This document shows positions 23,501 to 32,100 of a stretch of 64,000 bases of DNA, in pieces. This DNA comes from Pratylenchus scribneri (lineage: Eukaryota; Nematoda; Chromadorea; Rhabditida; Pratylenchidae), in assembly GCA_030063045.1 (NCBI GenBank), contig JAQSEB010000005.1:1377001-1441000 (forward strand), read 5' to 3'. Position 1 is the stretch's first letter. Every line of letters starts with the position of its first letter. Position numbers and translations under genes: made by a program. The notes beneath the pieces were generated by a model. The model made no database searches. It was not told the DNA's origin and saw nothing but the letters and a program-made list of their open reading frames with translations.

Positions 23501-26500
23501 ATTGTGCATGTGCTGTCGGTCCATAAGATGACTTGTTTATCACTTATGTCCAGCTCTTTTTGCACAAATTTAGCCAATTTTGTGGCTATTGAGAGAGCCT
23601 GCAATTCCATTCTAGGTGCAGTACTCTCATTTTTCGGGAATTTGACTGGGCGAACACGGCTTTTACCAAAAATCAAATTTGAAGTGATTTGTTGGCCAGC
23701 TATTCGCAAATAAATTGCGATTCCCATTGCCTCAACGCTTGCATCTGAGAAGACATGCAATTCATTTTGCAATCCCTCTTTTCCCGCAAAACGAGGGACC
23801 ATTATTGCGATTCCATCCCAGTCTTGCATCAATTCAGTCCATTTTTCATGGATTTCCGCAGAAACAGGGGTATCCCATCCGACATTCTTGTCTTCCCAAA
23901 GATCGCGAATGAGTAACTTGACCGGGAGAGTCGCTGGGCATAAGAGCCCCAATGGGTCATACATTTTTGAAATGTGAGCTAACATAATCCTTTTTGTCAG
24001 CTTCGATTGAATGAATTTTGGCATTTCAATAGTGAGTTTATCATCATTCATAAGCCATTTGACTCCCAAAATTTTGGGATTTGTTTCTGTTGAAATGTCA
24101 TTTTCGTCGAGCAATTTGAGCTGCGTCGAATTTGACATGAATTGGCACAAACGCATTCCAGCGTCGGCAAATATTTCTTTGGCCCTTTGGCAGGTATCTA
24201 GAAATTCACTTTCTGTTGTATTTATGAGGATGTTGTCCACATAAATATTTTTCTCAATTGCCCTTGCCTCTTTCTCTTCATAGAGGGAAAGGTGCTCTTT
24301 TATAGTGCCGTTGAGCAAAAAGGGACTACAATTGAGGCCAAAAGGCACTCGCCTGAATCGAAAAATGGGCAATTTTTGATGAAAAAGTGAATCCTCATTC
24401 ACAATGCTTGGATCATTGAGCCAGAAAAATCGGCATGCGTCCCTATCATTTTCTCTCAATTCAATTTGCAAGAAGGCTTGCTTAAAATCGGCGCATATGA
24501 CTATGGCCATTTGCCTGAATCTCATCAAAATTCCTGCCAAATCATTGAGCAATGATGGGCCTTTGTGAAGGCATTGATTCAAACTTGGCAAGTTTTTACC
24601 GAGTTTATTGTCCTTCATTGAACCGTCGAAAACAATCCGAACTTTCGACGTTGCTTTGTTGGCCCTAATGACCACTTGATGGGCCAAATAATGTATTCTT
24701 CCTTGAGTGTTTCTCTCTTGAACTTGTTCAATGATCCCAGCGTCGAGCTGGTCTTGAAATATTTTGTTGTATTGCTCAAGCAAATCCGGCTTCGCCTTGA
24801 GCATTTTCAGGATGCTTCGCAACCTTCCTCTTGCCAGCTTGTAATTAGTTGGCAGCCGGTCAGCTTTATCATTCCACAGCAAACCGGCCTGATATCGGCC
24901 ATTTTTAAATGCCAAATTGGCTTTGAATTCATTTAGAATTTTTTCATCTTCATCCTTTTGATCATTGAGACCAATCATGCCTACATTTTCGAGGCTAAAA
25001 TGGTCTGAGACCAATTTAATCAATTCTTGATTTTCAGAGCTAATTTCAAGCTCATAATTTTCTTGACTTGTTCCAGAATGGCTCAATTTTTGGGCTTGAA
25101 TTGGCTCAGAATTATGTCCTTTTGAGGACTTATTTTCATTCTTCCGTTTCTGGATAGCCACGGCAAAAATTTGCTCATCATCGGATTCAGATTCAGAAGA
25201 ATCCAATTTGAATTCTTTCGATTCCGGTTTGCACCCCGAATTGATTTTCCTTTCTGGCTCAATTCGTTCGGGTCTGCATGAACAAGGACGTTTCCTTCCA
25301 AAATATTCGCAACTGCATAGTCCTTTGAAACCTTTCTTTCTTGCTTCAAAACATTTGCAGTTACAGCCATAAATAAATGGCCATGGGATGGGTGAATTGC
25401 TGCTTTCATCCTCAGATGAACTCTCATCTTCAGAAGAGTCTGTGAAGAGTCTTTCATCCCCTTGCCCTTCATCGTAATATGGAACTCGTCGGAATAATGG
25501 GCAGCCAACAACGATGGGTGGAGGCCTTATGATGGGCAATACTGCTGGATTTGGTTCATCCAATTCCTGCAAGCCGCTGTCGTCTGAATCAGTTTCATCA
25601 CTGTATTCGTGTTCCGATTCTGACCAATAGTAGTCTGGATCGTCTGGGGCATCGTCACTGTCATAGACGGCCACTCCACAGACTTCTGATTCAGAATCAT
25701 CTGGTTGGATGGCGCATAGACAACTTGCCATTCTTCCCTTTCCAGAAATAAATTGCCCCAGAGAACATTGGCTAAGGAAAAAGCCGCTTGGCAACTCTGC
25801 AATTGTTCTTATATCGAACAACTGCCACTGATCGATTCCGATCAGTATATCCGGTTTGGCTATTTTGCCTCGAAGTGGCAATGGGTTTTGACCCAATTGT
25901 TTCTTATCTTCCGGATTTATTGGCACAATTCTTATTGAGCTAACCAAAGTTGTCATGGCATTTGCTGATAGGATCAGCTTTGCGCCTTCATTGGTCCGAA
26001 GACCGAATTGAACTCGATCGGACGCAACATGCTCTTTTTTCATGCCGAATGCAGACACGAGGAAATTCTCTCGGCACAATGTTTTGAGTTCAAGTGCGGC
26101 ACGTAATTCTTCTTTAATGTATGACCGATGGCTGCCACTATCAAAGAATATTAAAGCCTTTTCTTTTAGGCCCAACTTTGACGGATTGAATACTTCCGTC
26201 TCAATGCACATGAGCAATCCCTTTCTGCCTGATTTTGTAACTGTGGCATTAACAGCGCACAATTCTTTCTCATTATTTTTATCAGGCGTGCCCGTATATT
26301 TGGGCTTTCCACTTTCGTAACTTGCTTCTCCCTTTTTACATAGGGCACGATTGTGTTTCCCTTGGCATTTTGCGCATTTAAGGGACTTAACTGGGCAATT
26401 CGAAGCGAAATGCCCTGACCGGATGCACTTTAGGCATTTCTTGAGTTCCCGTATTCGGTCAACTCTTTTGTCGACCGTATTGTAAACTGGGCACTCACTG

Positions 26501-27720
26501 GTCCAATGATTCGTATTTGAATCGCAAAGGGCGCAGGGGCCGGGTTGCTTATTGCCTGATTTGGCATCTTTTTTCTGTGCCTTAGGCTTCCCTCTCTCTT
26601 TTCCCTTTGCCTTTTCGGCATCAACTGCCGGAAATGACACAGAACCCTCATTTGAGTTCTTGTCCCAGAGATTTGTTTTCTTTGGTTTCTTATTTGGCTT
26701 GTTATGCTGTTCTGCACTTGAGCCTAATGAAACTCTGACCACTTCTTCCTTCTTCACACAATTGGCGAGAACGTTCTTGAACATGGTCGTACTCCAATCA
26801 GGATTTATTGCTTTCATTTGGAGAATTTCTCGTAATATAGGGGCGAACTTAACCTTACTTTCAAGCAAAGTGTAAGTTGGAGCTCCCTCCATATTTTGGC
26901 CATAATTGCCCAATTGCCTTGTCAGGCGTTCAATCTCATCGCTGAGCTTAGCCGTTTCCTGGAAATTCTTGGCTTCTTTAAGCCCTGCCAATTCCAGATG
27001 GAGCTTGTCTGTATGCTCCCTCTTGCCCCCAAATTTTTCTTTCAATAGCTCCAAAGCTGTGGTATAATTGTCCGGATTGTCCACTCTCAATCCTTCAATC
27101 AGCTTTCTTGGACCGTCGGCCAAATGAGTCTTGAGATGGATCAATTTGGCCGTTCCGGTTATGCTTGAATTGGAGTCAATCGTACTATTGAATATTTCTA
27201 GCCATTCAGGCCAGCTGGCTTTATCGCCAGAAAATATGGGCAATTTTAGCTTTGGGGCTTGAAAATCAAAGGCTACGGCTGGTGCGCCAGCGCCCGCTCC
27301 TCCTGCGTTTCCAATTTTTTGTTGCTCGAGTTTGAGCTTCAATTGTATATCCGATTCCAATTTTTTCAAATTGCGAAGTTTTTCATTCGCAGATTTGAAT
27401 GCTTCATCAAAGTTCAAAGATTCATGAACTGTTGTGAAATTTTTCTCTTCAAGCTCCAATTTAGCCTTGTCTGTGACCAGTTTTCGTAGATAGTCCGTCC
27501 AGCTGTTCTCAGCGGCCCGGATATCATCCAAGTAAGTCGCCACGAGGTTGCGATCCTCGCGAACGACTGAAAGACGGGATTCGTATTCAGCAGCGTTTTG
27601 GGCTGCTGAACGTCCAGGATCGGCTTTCAAATTTTGGTCCACAGCGATGGTTTCGATTGCCGCGAGGGCAGATTTAACCTTTTTTTCTAGCGGTTTGGAC
27701 ATTTTTAAGAATTTTTTCAA
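17545..27720 (-). CDS. Bel/Pao gag-pol-env-like polyprotein (3391 aa)
   Basis: One open frame. Residues about 155-300 match the Pao gag region (DUF1759-type, LPIFSGDKASWPEW). CCHC-type zinc knuckles lie about 396-413 and 430-465. A retroviral-type aspartic protease has its DSG at 527-529. Reverse transcriptase has CADF (D1078) and YVDN at 1160-1163, where YVDD is usual. RNase H has D1326 in FSDAS. Integrase has an HHCC-like zinc finger near 1600-1650 and catalytic D1712, D1774 and E1825. A DUF5641-like segment follows near 1920-1980. Residues about 2230-2560 form a domain I do not recognise. A hydrophobic segment (about 2603-2625), a Ser/Thr/Pro-rich stretch and a Cys-rich ectodomain with an RPKR furin-like site (about 3057) and C-terminal membrane segments (about 3296-3350) form an envelope-like module. 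No stop or frameshift separates pol from the env-like part, which is unusual. Active-site residues all appear present, apart from the YVDN variant. Confidence 0.93.
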   Translation of the reverse strand: MKKFLKMSKPLEKKVKSALAAIETIAVDQNLKADPGRSAAQNAAEYESRLSVVREDRNLVATYLDDIRAAENSWTDYLRKLVTDKAKLELEEKNFTTVHESLNFDEAFKSANEKLRNLKKLESDIQLKLKLEQQKIGNAGGAGAGAPAVAFDFQAPKLKLPIFSGDKASWPEWLEIFNSTIDSNSSITGTAKLIHLKTHLADGPRKLIEGLRVDNPDNYTTALELLKEKFGGKREHTDKLHLELAGLKEAKNFQETAKLSDEIERLTRQLGNYGQNMEGAPTYTLLESKVKFAPILREILQMKAINPDWSTTMFKNVLANCVKKEEVVRVSLGSSAEQHNKPNKKPKKTNLWDKNSNEGSVSFPAVDAEKAKGKERGKPKAQKKDAKSGNKQPGPCALCDSNTNHWTSECPVYNTVDKRVDRIRELKKCLKCIRSGHFASNCPVKSLKCAKCQGKHNRALCKKGEASYESGKPKYTGTPDKNNEKELCAVNATVTKSGRKGLLMCIETEVFNPSKLGLKEKALIFFDSGSHRSYIKEELRAALELKTLCRENFLVSAFGMKKEHVASDRVQFGLRTNEGAKLILSANAMTTLVSSIRIVPINPEDKKQLGQNPLPLRGKIAKPDILIGIDQWQLFDIRTIAELPSGFFLSQCSLGQFISGKGRMASCLCAIQPDDSESEVCGVAVYDSDDAPDDPDYYWSESEHEYSDETDSDDSGLQELDEPNPAVLPIIRPPPIVVGCPLFRRVPYYDEGQGDERLFTDSSEDESSSEDESSNSPIPWPFIYGCNCKCFEARKKGFKGLCSCEYFGRKRPCSCRPERIEPERKINSGCKPESKEFKLDSSESESDDEQIFAVAIQKRKNENKSSKGHNSEPIQAQKLSHSGTSQENYELEISSENQELIKLVSDHFSLENVGMIGLNDQKDEDEKILNEFKANLAFKNGRYQAGLLWNDKADRLPTNYKLARGRLRSILKMLKAKPDLLEQYNKIFQDQLDAGIIEQVQERNTQGRIHYLAHQVVIRANKATSKVRIVFDGSMKDNKLGKNLPSLNQCLHKGPSLLNDLAGILMRFRQMAIVICADFKQAFLQIELRENDRDACRFFWLNDPSIVNEDSLFHQKLPIFRFRRVPFGLNCSPFLLNGTIKEHLSLYEEKEARAIEKNIYVDNILINTTESEFLDTCQRAKEIFADAGMRLCQFMSNSTQLKLLDENDISTETNPKILGVKWLMNDDKLTIEMPKFIQSKLTKRIMLAHISKMYDPLGLLCPATLPVKLLIRDLWEDKNVGWDTPVSAEIHEKWTELMQDWDGIAIMVPRFAGKEGLQNELHVFSDASVEAMGIAIYLRIAGQQITSNLIFGKSRVRPVKFPKNESTAPRMELQALSIATKLAKFVQKELDISDKQVILWTDSTCTIERLKANETKDRFVENRLKQIKGNWPVQHVAGEQNPADLASRGVKPSELIENSLWLKGPKWLEKEANEWPKPIICYDPKAEKKEKLEPPICAFPATTPEPEWIIDPSRHSSWEKLKRTVVFILQFLSLLFKRKSNSEWIEQIKLEKGKRINAKIPTVEEMKVAERFLLESAQSIAPPSDDARKHLKLFEKDKILRCQGRIADSSASEDAKFPIYLPKSSPITGLIIREIHWKNHHCGIGILLSILRQKYWLPQARKVISKIIHSDPNTKCNICYRFKAKPFLRPEMPQLPKGRVQASRPFSAVGIDYFGPIRARFGNEIQKIWTSIFVCMSTRALHMEIVLDCSAEKFMLAYRRFIARRGAPRLINSDNGTQFVLSSKVVQKAWENAFTCLSVQKESALNGTKWTFNTERAPWMGGHFERFVGLVKHSLRRTIGKRLLDYDELSTLLIEIETVVNNRPLTYLAEGEVTVPLRPIDFLIPYDYVNSDLPPIGEEDNDPDYLPKWENKDKLMENFKKSISNDDKFWKIWNDSYLIALRERFEKLQKQGVNREPSPGEFVLIEDDLPRSTWKMGKIIEIIPGRDGKVRTVVLKTSNGTLKRAVSQIYPLEITPNQEENTIMACALSEMSSIELDYNEIIEETEPVPRGPEAPEFEIEVTTEQSNQPSVLQWIPTRRRTPIPPDNYIVPPPPPASSHVRMIAEQPRKRKQQEIPAVLAWPNPLEDIRIPKYDPKNVVSVERQSQLNSQAEPAKMARQPTKMSKRWRPRTKYLTDPSPPPSPEPVQSARQPESPQRARRWWPQMNTMHARQGSPKPPAGHTVLYEKGNNQERRGVLMKFKMIERCSDLALQGHGMCEAIKVKEVWNPSIVQVGGSWTVRHATNHPWSHVLHWEKIVPTFIHLLLVDFILRHHNEHQSQTISWIVDLNPLIALNYFFGALHKGNKQPFPAKRLIQLLDLWQFKCRVFGCELSTKPDRPLDIWPSERRGIKEPHLKRLIDDLQRTITHAIMSLRHQRYFPLRIYDPIASVVIVGDENAIQLLAELVHFPQVIPIKTGDELDAHFLGAQLQLGIIVFKADRPNLLPTLERIMETMQYVWRCVIIIEKVTMTFDWHQQWKEIEASLKTMKRGASIVTVNRRNPEDKLEALKEMGIQLPPSKPPKLAQAAEKEPEQSTSAQAASSSTSHQKAMPGGQNAGARMPLTSRLTRLLPMILLALLFFFGPLVAATGTTLAPTTRQSQTRMAKINVDGRPTRYKVKASAKAKQYAKEARQMGTLTPTTKPIPSTKMPPSTIRQSTTQMPQSTTQRSTTTTSTTPTWKATTPVPQMAQKPVILQQKMLTEKPAVEERRQHHESWEDSWESKERSWESSEEKPRHRIAARRQAEEEEWDEPVTDLNIKQVLWCSHKGEYWFKHPKVSPFCRAPPDLLTTWVPMKLHVFHRNMMPVKLPKAAICTIKFESKEYYTNLLGDKFFQKPFKRFENVTAVQCQDMQKRKICPKTDGAMTQKAQGFFSTNNVMHFDFPGRIASLWTGAKTAVAVNCMYAETELFYSTKDLRIISPVYDTRHCQLNEGSCQVNGSRLIWRSGCNGRCKPCEFDLLAVWDGERTEKMWVSASKEIAPTFQTDAPKVRSCDGTNLRLSEQGYAVSESDYIQLKWPTTRPKRQSSTVQGTVLADQLASQLTASNLAVTRAVRQLFFRECQRTERLTGATPTARYLLNRTDIQARWVTEDILEVYPCARIPTTGLRLRKTIGHCYRYLPIEMDVHDRILVGFLDQMLGILTPTSPEADCLTHGIHLSNIHGKLELFDTQTGERTLISQSSLHHLPEQPILGGFSINPLVFHQLTLFNLSLEFPGIHISEHERMNDWKNRELREQKAAAEPLGALPHGLKGEIENFFWGWVHWIYNIWIVACCIYATVFIIRDVVIPIVTLFLITPASVTLSTFLGGISLINMFNRQQPERNGSRPGNRRVQLALPGTPQMSMRRLATIYDDEN

Positions 27721-28215
27721 ATTCTTTTAAAATTGTTTTCAATAAACCTAAGTTTATTGTTCTGTTTTAGTCCAATACCTATGGCTTTCCCCTTTAATTT
27801 ATGTTGCAAGACAATTTAATGCCTGCAGCAAATTTGTTGAAATTTTAGGAACTTTTTACGGTTCCTTTTATTTTTATGTTTAGCTTTTTAGGCTAAACTT
27901 GAATTTTTCTTTCAAATTTAAACCCAAAACCCTCAATAAAATTTCAACTTTGCCTTAGCAATCCTCGGGGGGAAGAGCAGACAATGGCACAAATGCAAGA
28001 GAAGAAGCGAAGTTGGGTGCAAGCAAAGGGGCCGGCACACAAAGGGCAGGACCAAGGCAAAAAGTTGGAGCAGGCAAAATTTGGCACCAAAGTTGGAGCC
28101 GAACAAGGCAAAGAGAAGGGCAGGCGAAGGCACAAGGCAATGAAGGCGGCAGGCAGACAGGAGTAGCCGGCCAAAAGAGCAGAAATGGACTATTGTTTGC
28201 AGTCGGGGCCACCAA
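27721..28215 (-). other. 5' leader of the Bel/Pao element
   Basis: An untranslated leader between the 5' LTR and the polyprotein start. In the sense direction its first part is GC-rich (28000-28215, with no convincing gene despite short open frames on both strands) and its last 200 bases are AT-rich. A packaging signal may lie here but cannot be recognised by eye. Confidence 0.6.
28199..28214 (-). other. Primer-binding site of the Bel/Pao element
   Basis: The sense strand reads TGGTGGCCCCGACTGC one base inside the 5' LTR, the expected place and TGG start for pairing with the 3'-CCA end of a tRNA. The tRNA would end GGGGCCACCA; I could not assign the isotype. Confidence 0.8.
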
Positions 28216-28792
28216 TGTTTCGACAATTAAGCGAAACTAGACCTTTATAAGGCTTTTTACTCGAATAGAATAGAATAGAATAGAAGGTTTTAAAATTATT
28301 TTATTCTCTTAGTTCCTAAGAAAACAATTGAAGGTGATTGAAGAATGGTAATTTTATGGGGAAATCAAAGGGGTATTTATATGGACGGTTCTGGCCCTCA
28401 GGGTATTGCATCATCCATTCGCACATTGTGCACAAGTGGGCAGAACCATTGGGGCCAAAGGGAGCAAGCAGGATTCGGGCATAAGCACATAAGTTTTTCC
28501 TGAAGGGGCACATTGGGGAAGAGCACAAGGGAAGAAGCCGCGCAGCCATTCGGAGTTTTTGCCTGATGGCACGCCAAGAAGAGGAGAAGGGGGAAAAGCC
28601 GGTCGGAAGGGAAGATGATGAGCAAATTGGTCGTTTTGGGTAGTTTTTTGCCCAAATCGGCACTGCGCAATTTGGGTGATTGATTGGGGAAAAATGCTGC
28701 AAAATTTGCAGCATTTACTTTTTTGGTTAATTATTTAATTTATTTAATTATTTTGCACAATTTAATGTGCAAAGTTGCGATAATTTGCAACA
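28216..28792 (-). repeat. 5' LTR of the Bel/Pao element
   Basis: 577 bp, same sequence as the 3' LTR as far as I can read. It should hold the promoter and polyadenylation signals. Two frames of 132 and 90 codons inside each LTR have no support as genes. Confidence 0.95.
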
Positions 28793-28797
28793 GCAGG

Positions 28798-29162
28798 CCA
28801 GCAGTCCAGTTTTATTAATTTTGTCTTTTTTAATATGATTTCTGAAACCAATTTTTGATATAAGCAGCTTTTCCTCCAAAAATTCTCTTTTTTTTACTAA
28901 AAATTTCCTTTTTCAATTTTATGGTCAAAATTTTACTTAAATTAATTATTTTTTTTAATTAAATTTTTATCATTTTGGATTGAATTTTTGTTGAAATTTA
29001 CATATAAATTCACATAATTAAATTAATATCAAAATATTTTAATTATTATAATCCAAATATGGTTTTATCAAAGAATATGTTTTTTAAATAAAAATTAATA
29101 ATTCATTTTAAATTTATGGAAAATATCAATTTAATTTTTATCAGTCCTTTCTAATTATAAAT
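28798..29162. other. AT-rich spacer
   Basis: Downstream of the EF-hand gene stop (which lies at 29163 on the - strand) and next to the retroelement. Very AT-rich, with no frame or structured repeat, apart from the short similarity of 28806-28858 to 16507-16562. Confidence 0.5.
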
Positions 29163-32100
29163 TCACAATTCCCATTTCTTTCCGCTTTCTTTTTCTTCCA
29201 CCGAATCCAACCACAAATCGAGCATTTCCTGACGATCCGCTTTCCCATCTCCATCTCCATTTTCGTCGGCCTCCCGCACAAATTGTTTTAATTTTTCAAA
29301 ATTTGCCGGAATATCTTCAAATTGCTCTTTGGTGAATGACCCATCCTTAAATAAAAAACAATATTGATAAGAAGTCAAATATATTTTGTTCAACAAAAAC
29401 TAAATATAATCATCTGTTTGATGATTGATGTTTAAATCCGCCACAACCGTATTTTTTCTGGTACTTATGTTATGTGTTATCCGGGTGCAGATTTTGAAAA
29501 AAAAAATTTTTGTAAATGATATACCAATCGACGCGTCTCGGCGAGCTGGTTATGAAAATATCAAAAATTTTGAGCGCGCGAGCATTTTTGGCCAAGTTAT
29601 GGTCATTTGAAAATCGCAAAAATGCTTGGTCCTCTCTATGCGTCGAAGGATTTGGCCAACTGTAACTTTTTTATTTTTGAGTTTTATGCGAAACCAATGG
29701 GAGATTCGAACTTCTCTAGTCAAGATGCTTCGAATAAGCTATAATTTGACCGAAAAAAATTCAAAAAATTTTTTCGAGTTTCGAGTTTCGACTCATAGGG
29801 AGGAGACCCTTCACTTTTGCGTTTTTCATGAAATCATAACTTTTTTACTTTTGAGTTTTATGAGAAGCCAATAGCATTTTCGTAATCAGCTCGTCAAGAC
29901 GCGTCGATTGGTTTATCATATGCAAAAAAAATTTTTTTCAAAATCTGCACCCGGATAACACATAAGTACCTTTTTTTCTCTTAGAAGCCCAGTCTCTATT
30001 ATTAGATGTTCTCCTCTATTTGAAGCTAACGCAAAAAAAAATTTTTCCATCTTTGATTTTCTGATTTAAAAAAAAAGGTGGGTAACACCAAAAAATGCCA
30101 ATAAAGACTTGTTGACTTCTAATAAATCAGAAACCGGTTATAGACACCACAAACCTTATACCATTTTGTAGATCTCATCGAGACGCATTGAATAGTATAT
30201 AATTTGTTATGGTTTGGCCCAAAATTAAAGGGTATAAAAACAGTTTAAATCATTTTTCCACTTTTTGGTTTTAAAATCTTTAATTTTGGGCTCTCGATGA
30301 GATCTATAAATTGGCATAAGGTTTATGGGGTCTAAAACCGGTTCCTGATTTATTAGAAGAGTCAAAAACTCTTTATTGGCATTTTTTGGATCAGCGTAAA
30401 AAATGTAATATAATGAATTGTAAAAAACATTTATAAAAATATTTTATAATTTATTATTAAAACTTGTTTTTATTATAAAATTTGCTGTAAAACTTGTTTT
30501 GATTTAATGTGTATTTTGTATCCATAAATAACATTGTAAAAATATATTATGAATTATTGAAATTATTTATAAGCATAAGCCCATGGGGGCTCCTAATTGG
30601 AAAAATACGGTAATTATAAAAGTTTCATTTCCTTTAATTAAGTTTACAAAATAAATTTAAATAAATATCTACAATTAAAACTCCACATTTTCTTTATTCT
30701 AATTACCGTAAATATTCTAATAGAAGCCCATGGGCTTATAAATTTCTTAGGCCCTCCGAGGTGGGGAGTTTTCTTAAATTTTTGAGACAAAAAATGTGTA
30801 TTTCGGCGCTTAATTTCACCCCTCTAAATTGTTTATTTTTGACATAAATTTTTGAGGGAGTGGGCTTCAAATAGAGACTAGACTTCTATTAGAATATTTA
30901 CGGTATATGCAAAAAAAAATCACTTTAATATTTTACGTTTAAAAATTAATTCTCTTACCTCATTTTCTTCATAAAATTGTGCAATTTGATAAAATAGTTG
31001 ACTCTTTTGGATGTCTTCAAAATTTACTATTGGAGGAACTTCGCCTTTCTTGACTGCTTCCATTTTGATAACTTTTTCCACCATTTTTTCAGCCATCTAA
31101 GTAAAAAGTTCCTAATAATTTGGCATTATCTTAAAATAAGCTAGCAAAATATGACCACTCAAAATTAACCTAGGATCAGAGGGTTGCCTATCCGTATCCG
31201 AAATCCGGATATCCGAAAATTTTGGCTTATCCTCTCCGAAATTTTTGGCCCTTTTATGGACCATTTTTAATTAAGATTTTCCCTAGGATGGCTATTTTTG
31301 AGCGAAATTTTCCCATGGCGTGGCCATTTTTGGCTTTATTTTTACCCTTTAAGGCCATTTTTGAGCGAAATTTTCCCATGGCGTGGCCATTTTTGGCTTT
31401 ATTTTTACCCTTTAAGGCCATTTTTGAGCGAAATTTTCCCATGGCGTGGCCATTTTTGGCTTTATTTTTACCCTTTAAGGCCATTTTTGAGCGAAATTTT
31501 CCCCTGGCCGAGCCATTTTTGGCTTTATTTTTACCCTTTAAGGCCGTTTTTGAGCGAAATTTTCCCCTGGCCGAGCCATTTTTGGCTTTATTTTTACCCT
31601 TTAAGGCCGTTTTTGAGCGAAATTTTCCCTTGGCGGGGCCATTTTTGGCTTTATTTTTACCCATTAAAGCCATTTTTGGGCGAAATTTTCCCTTGTCGGG
31701 GCCATTTTTAGCTTTATTTTTACCCTTTAAGGCCATTTTTGGGCGAAATTTTACCCATTACATACAAATTTTTTCTCAAAGATCCCTCCCACCCTTGCTC
31801 ACCAGCTCAATCGGAACCGCTAAATTTTCACTGAGATCAAAATCCAAGAAGTTCTTCAATAATTTGCTTCTCTCCAAAACGTCCACTTTTCCATCCCCAT
31901 TTTTGTCTGCCTTTGGAAAATAGTCCATTACAATTTTGTAGTCGGTTTCCAAGAAATTGTCGATCTCTTCCACCGATACGCAGCCATCCTTTATAAATTT
32001 ATTTATAATTTATAATAAACCATTTTTATGTGTAAATAAAGGATATTATTTAATTTTGGCGAAAAAATTACTGAAAAGTGCCAAAAGTATGCTGAAAAAT

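Larger units (their letters stand above)
16930..28792 (-). mobile_element. Complete Bel/Pao LTR retrotransposon with env-like region
   Basis: An 11,863-bp element on the - strand. Both LTRs are 577 bp, begin TG and end CA, and read as identical. The 5-bp duplication gcagg flanks it (16925-16929 and 28793-28797). Order in the sense direction: 5' LTR (28216-28792), primer-binding site one base inside, a leader of about 480 bp, one uninterrupted gag-pol-env-like frame (27720 to 17545), then the 3' LTR. The pol order (protease, reverse transcriptase, RNase H, integrase) and the Pao-type gag and DUF5641-like segments identify the superfamily. Identical LTRs, an exact target duplication and an open frame point to a very recent insertion by a possibly active element. 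Confidence 0.95.

Noticed and set aside
18042..27489. Many + strand frames opposite the retroelement polyprotein
   Set aside because: They are shadows of the - strand coding frame, without motifs or splice structure.
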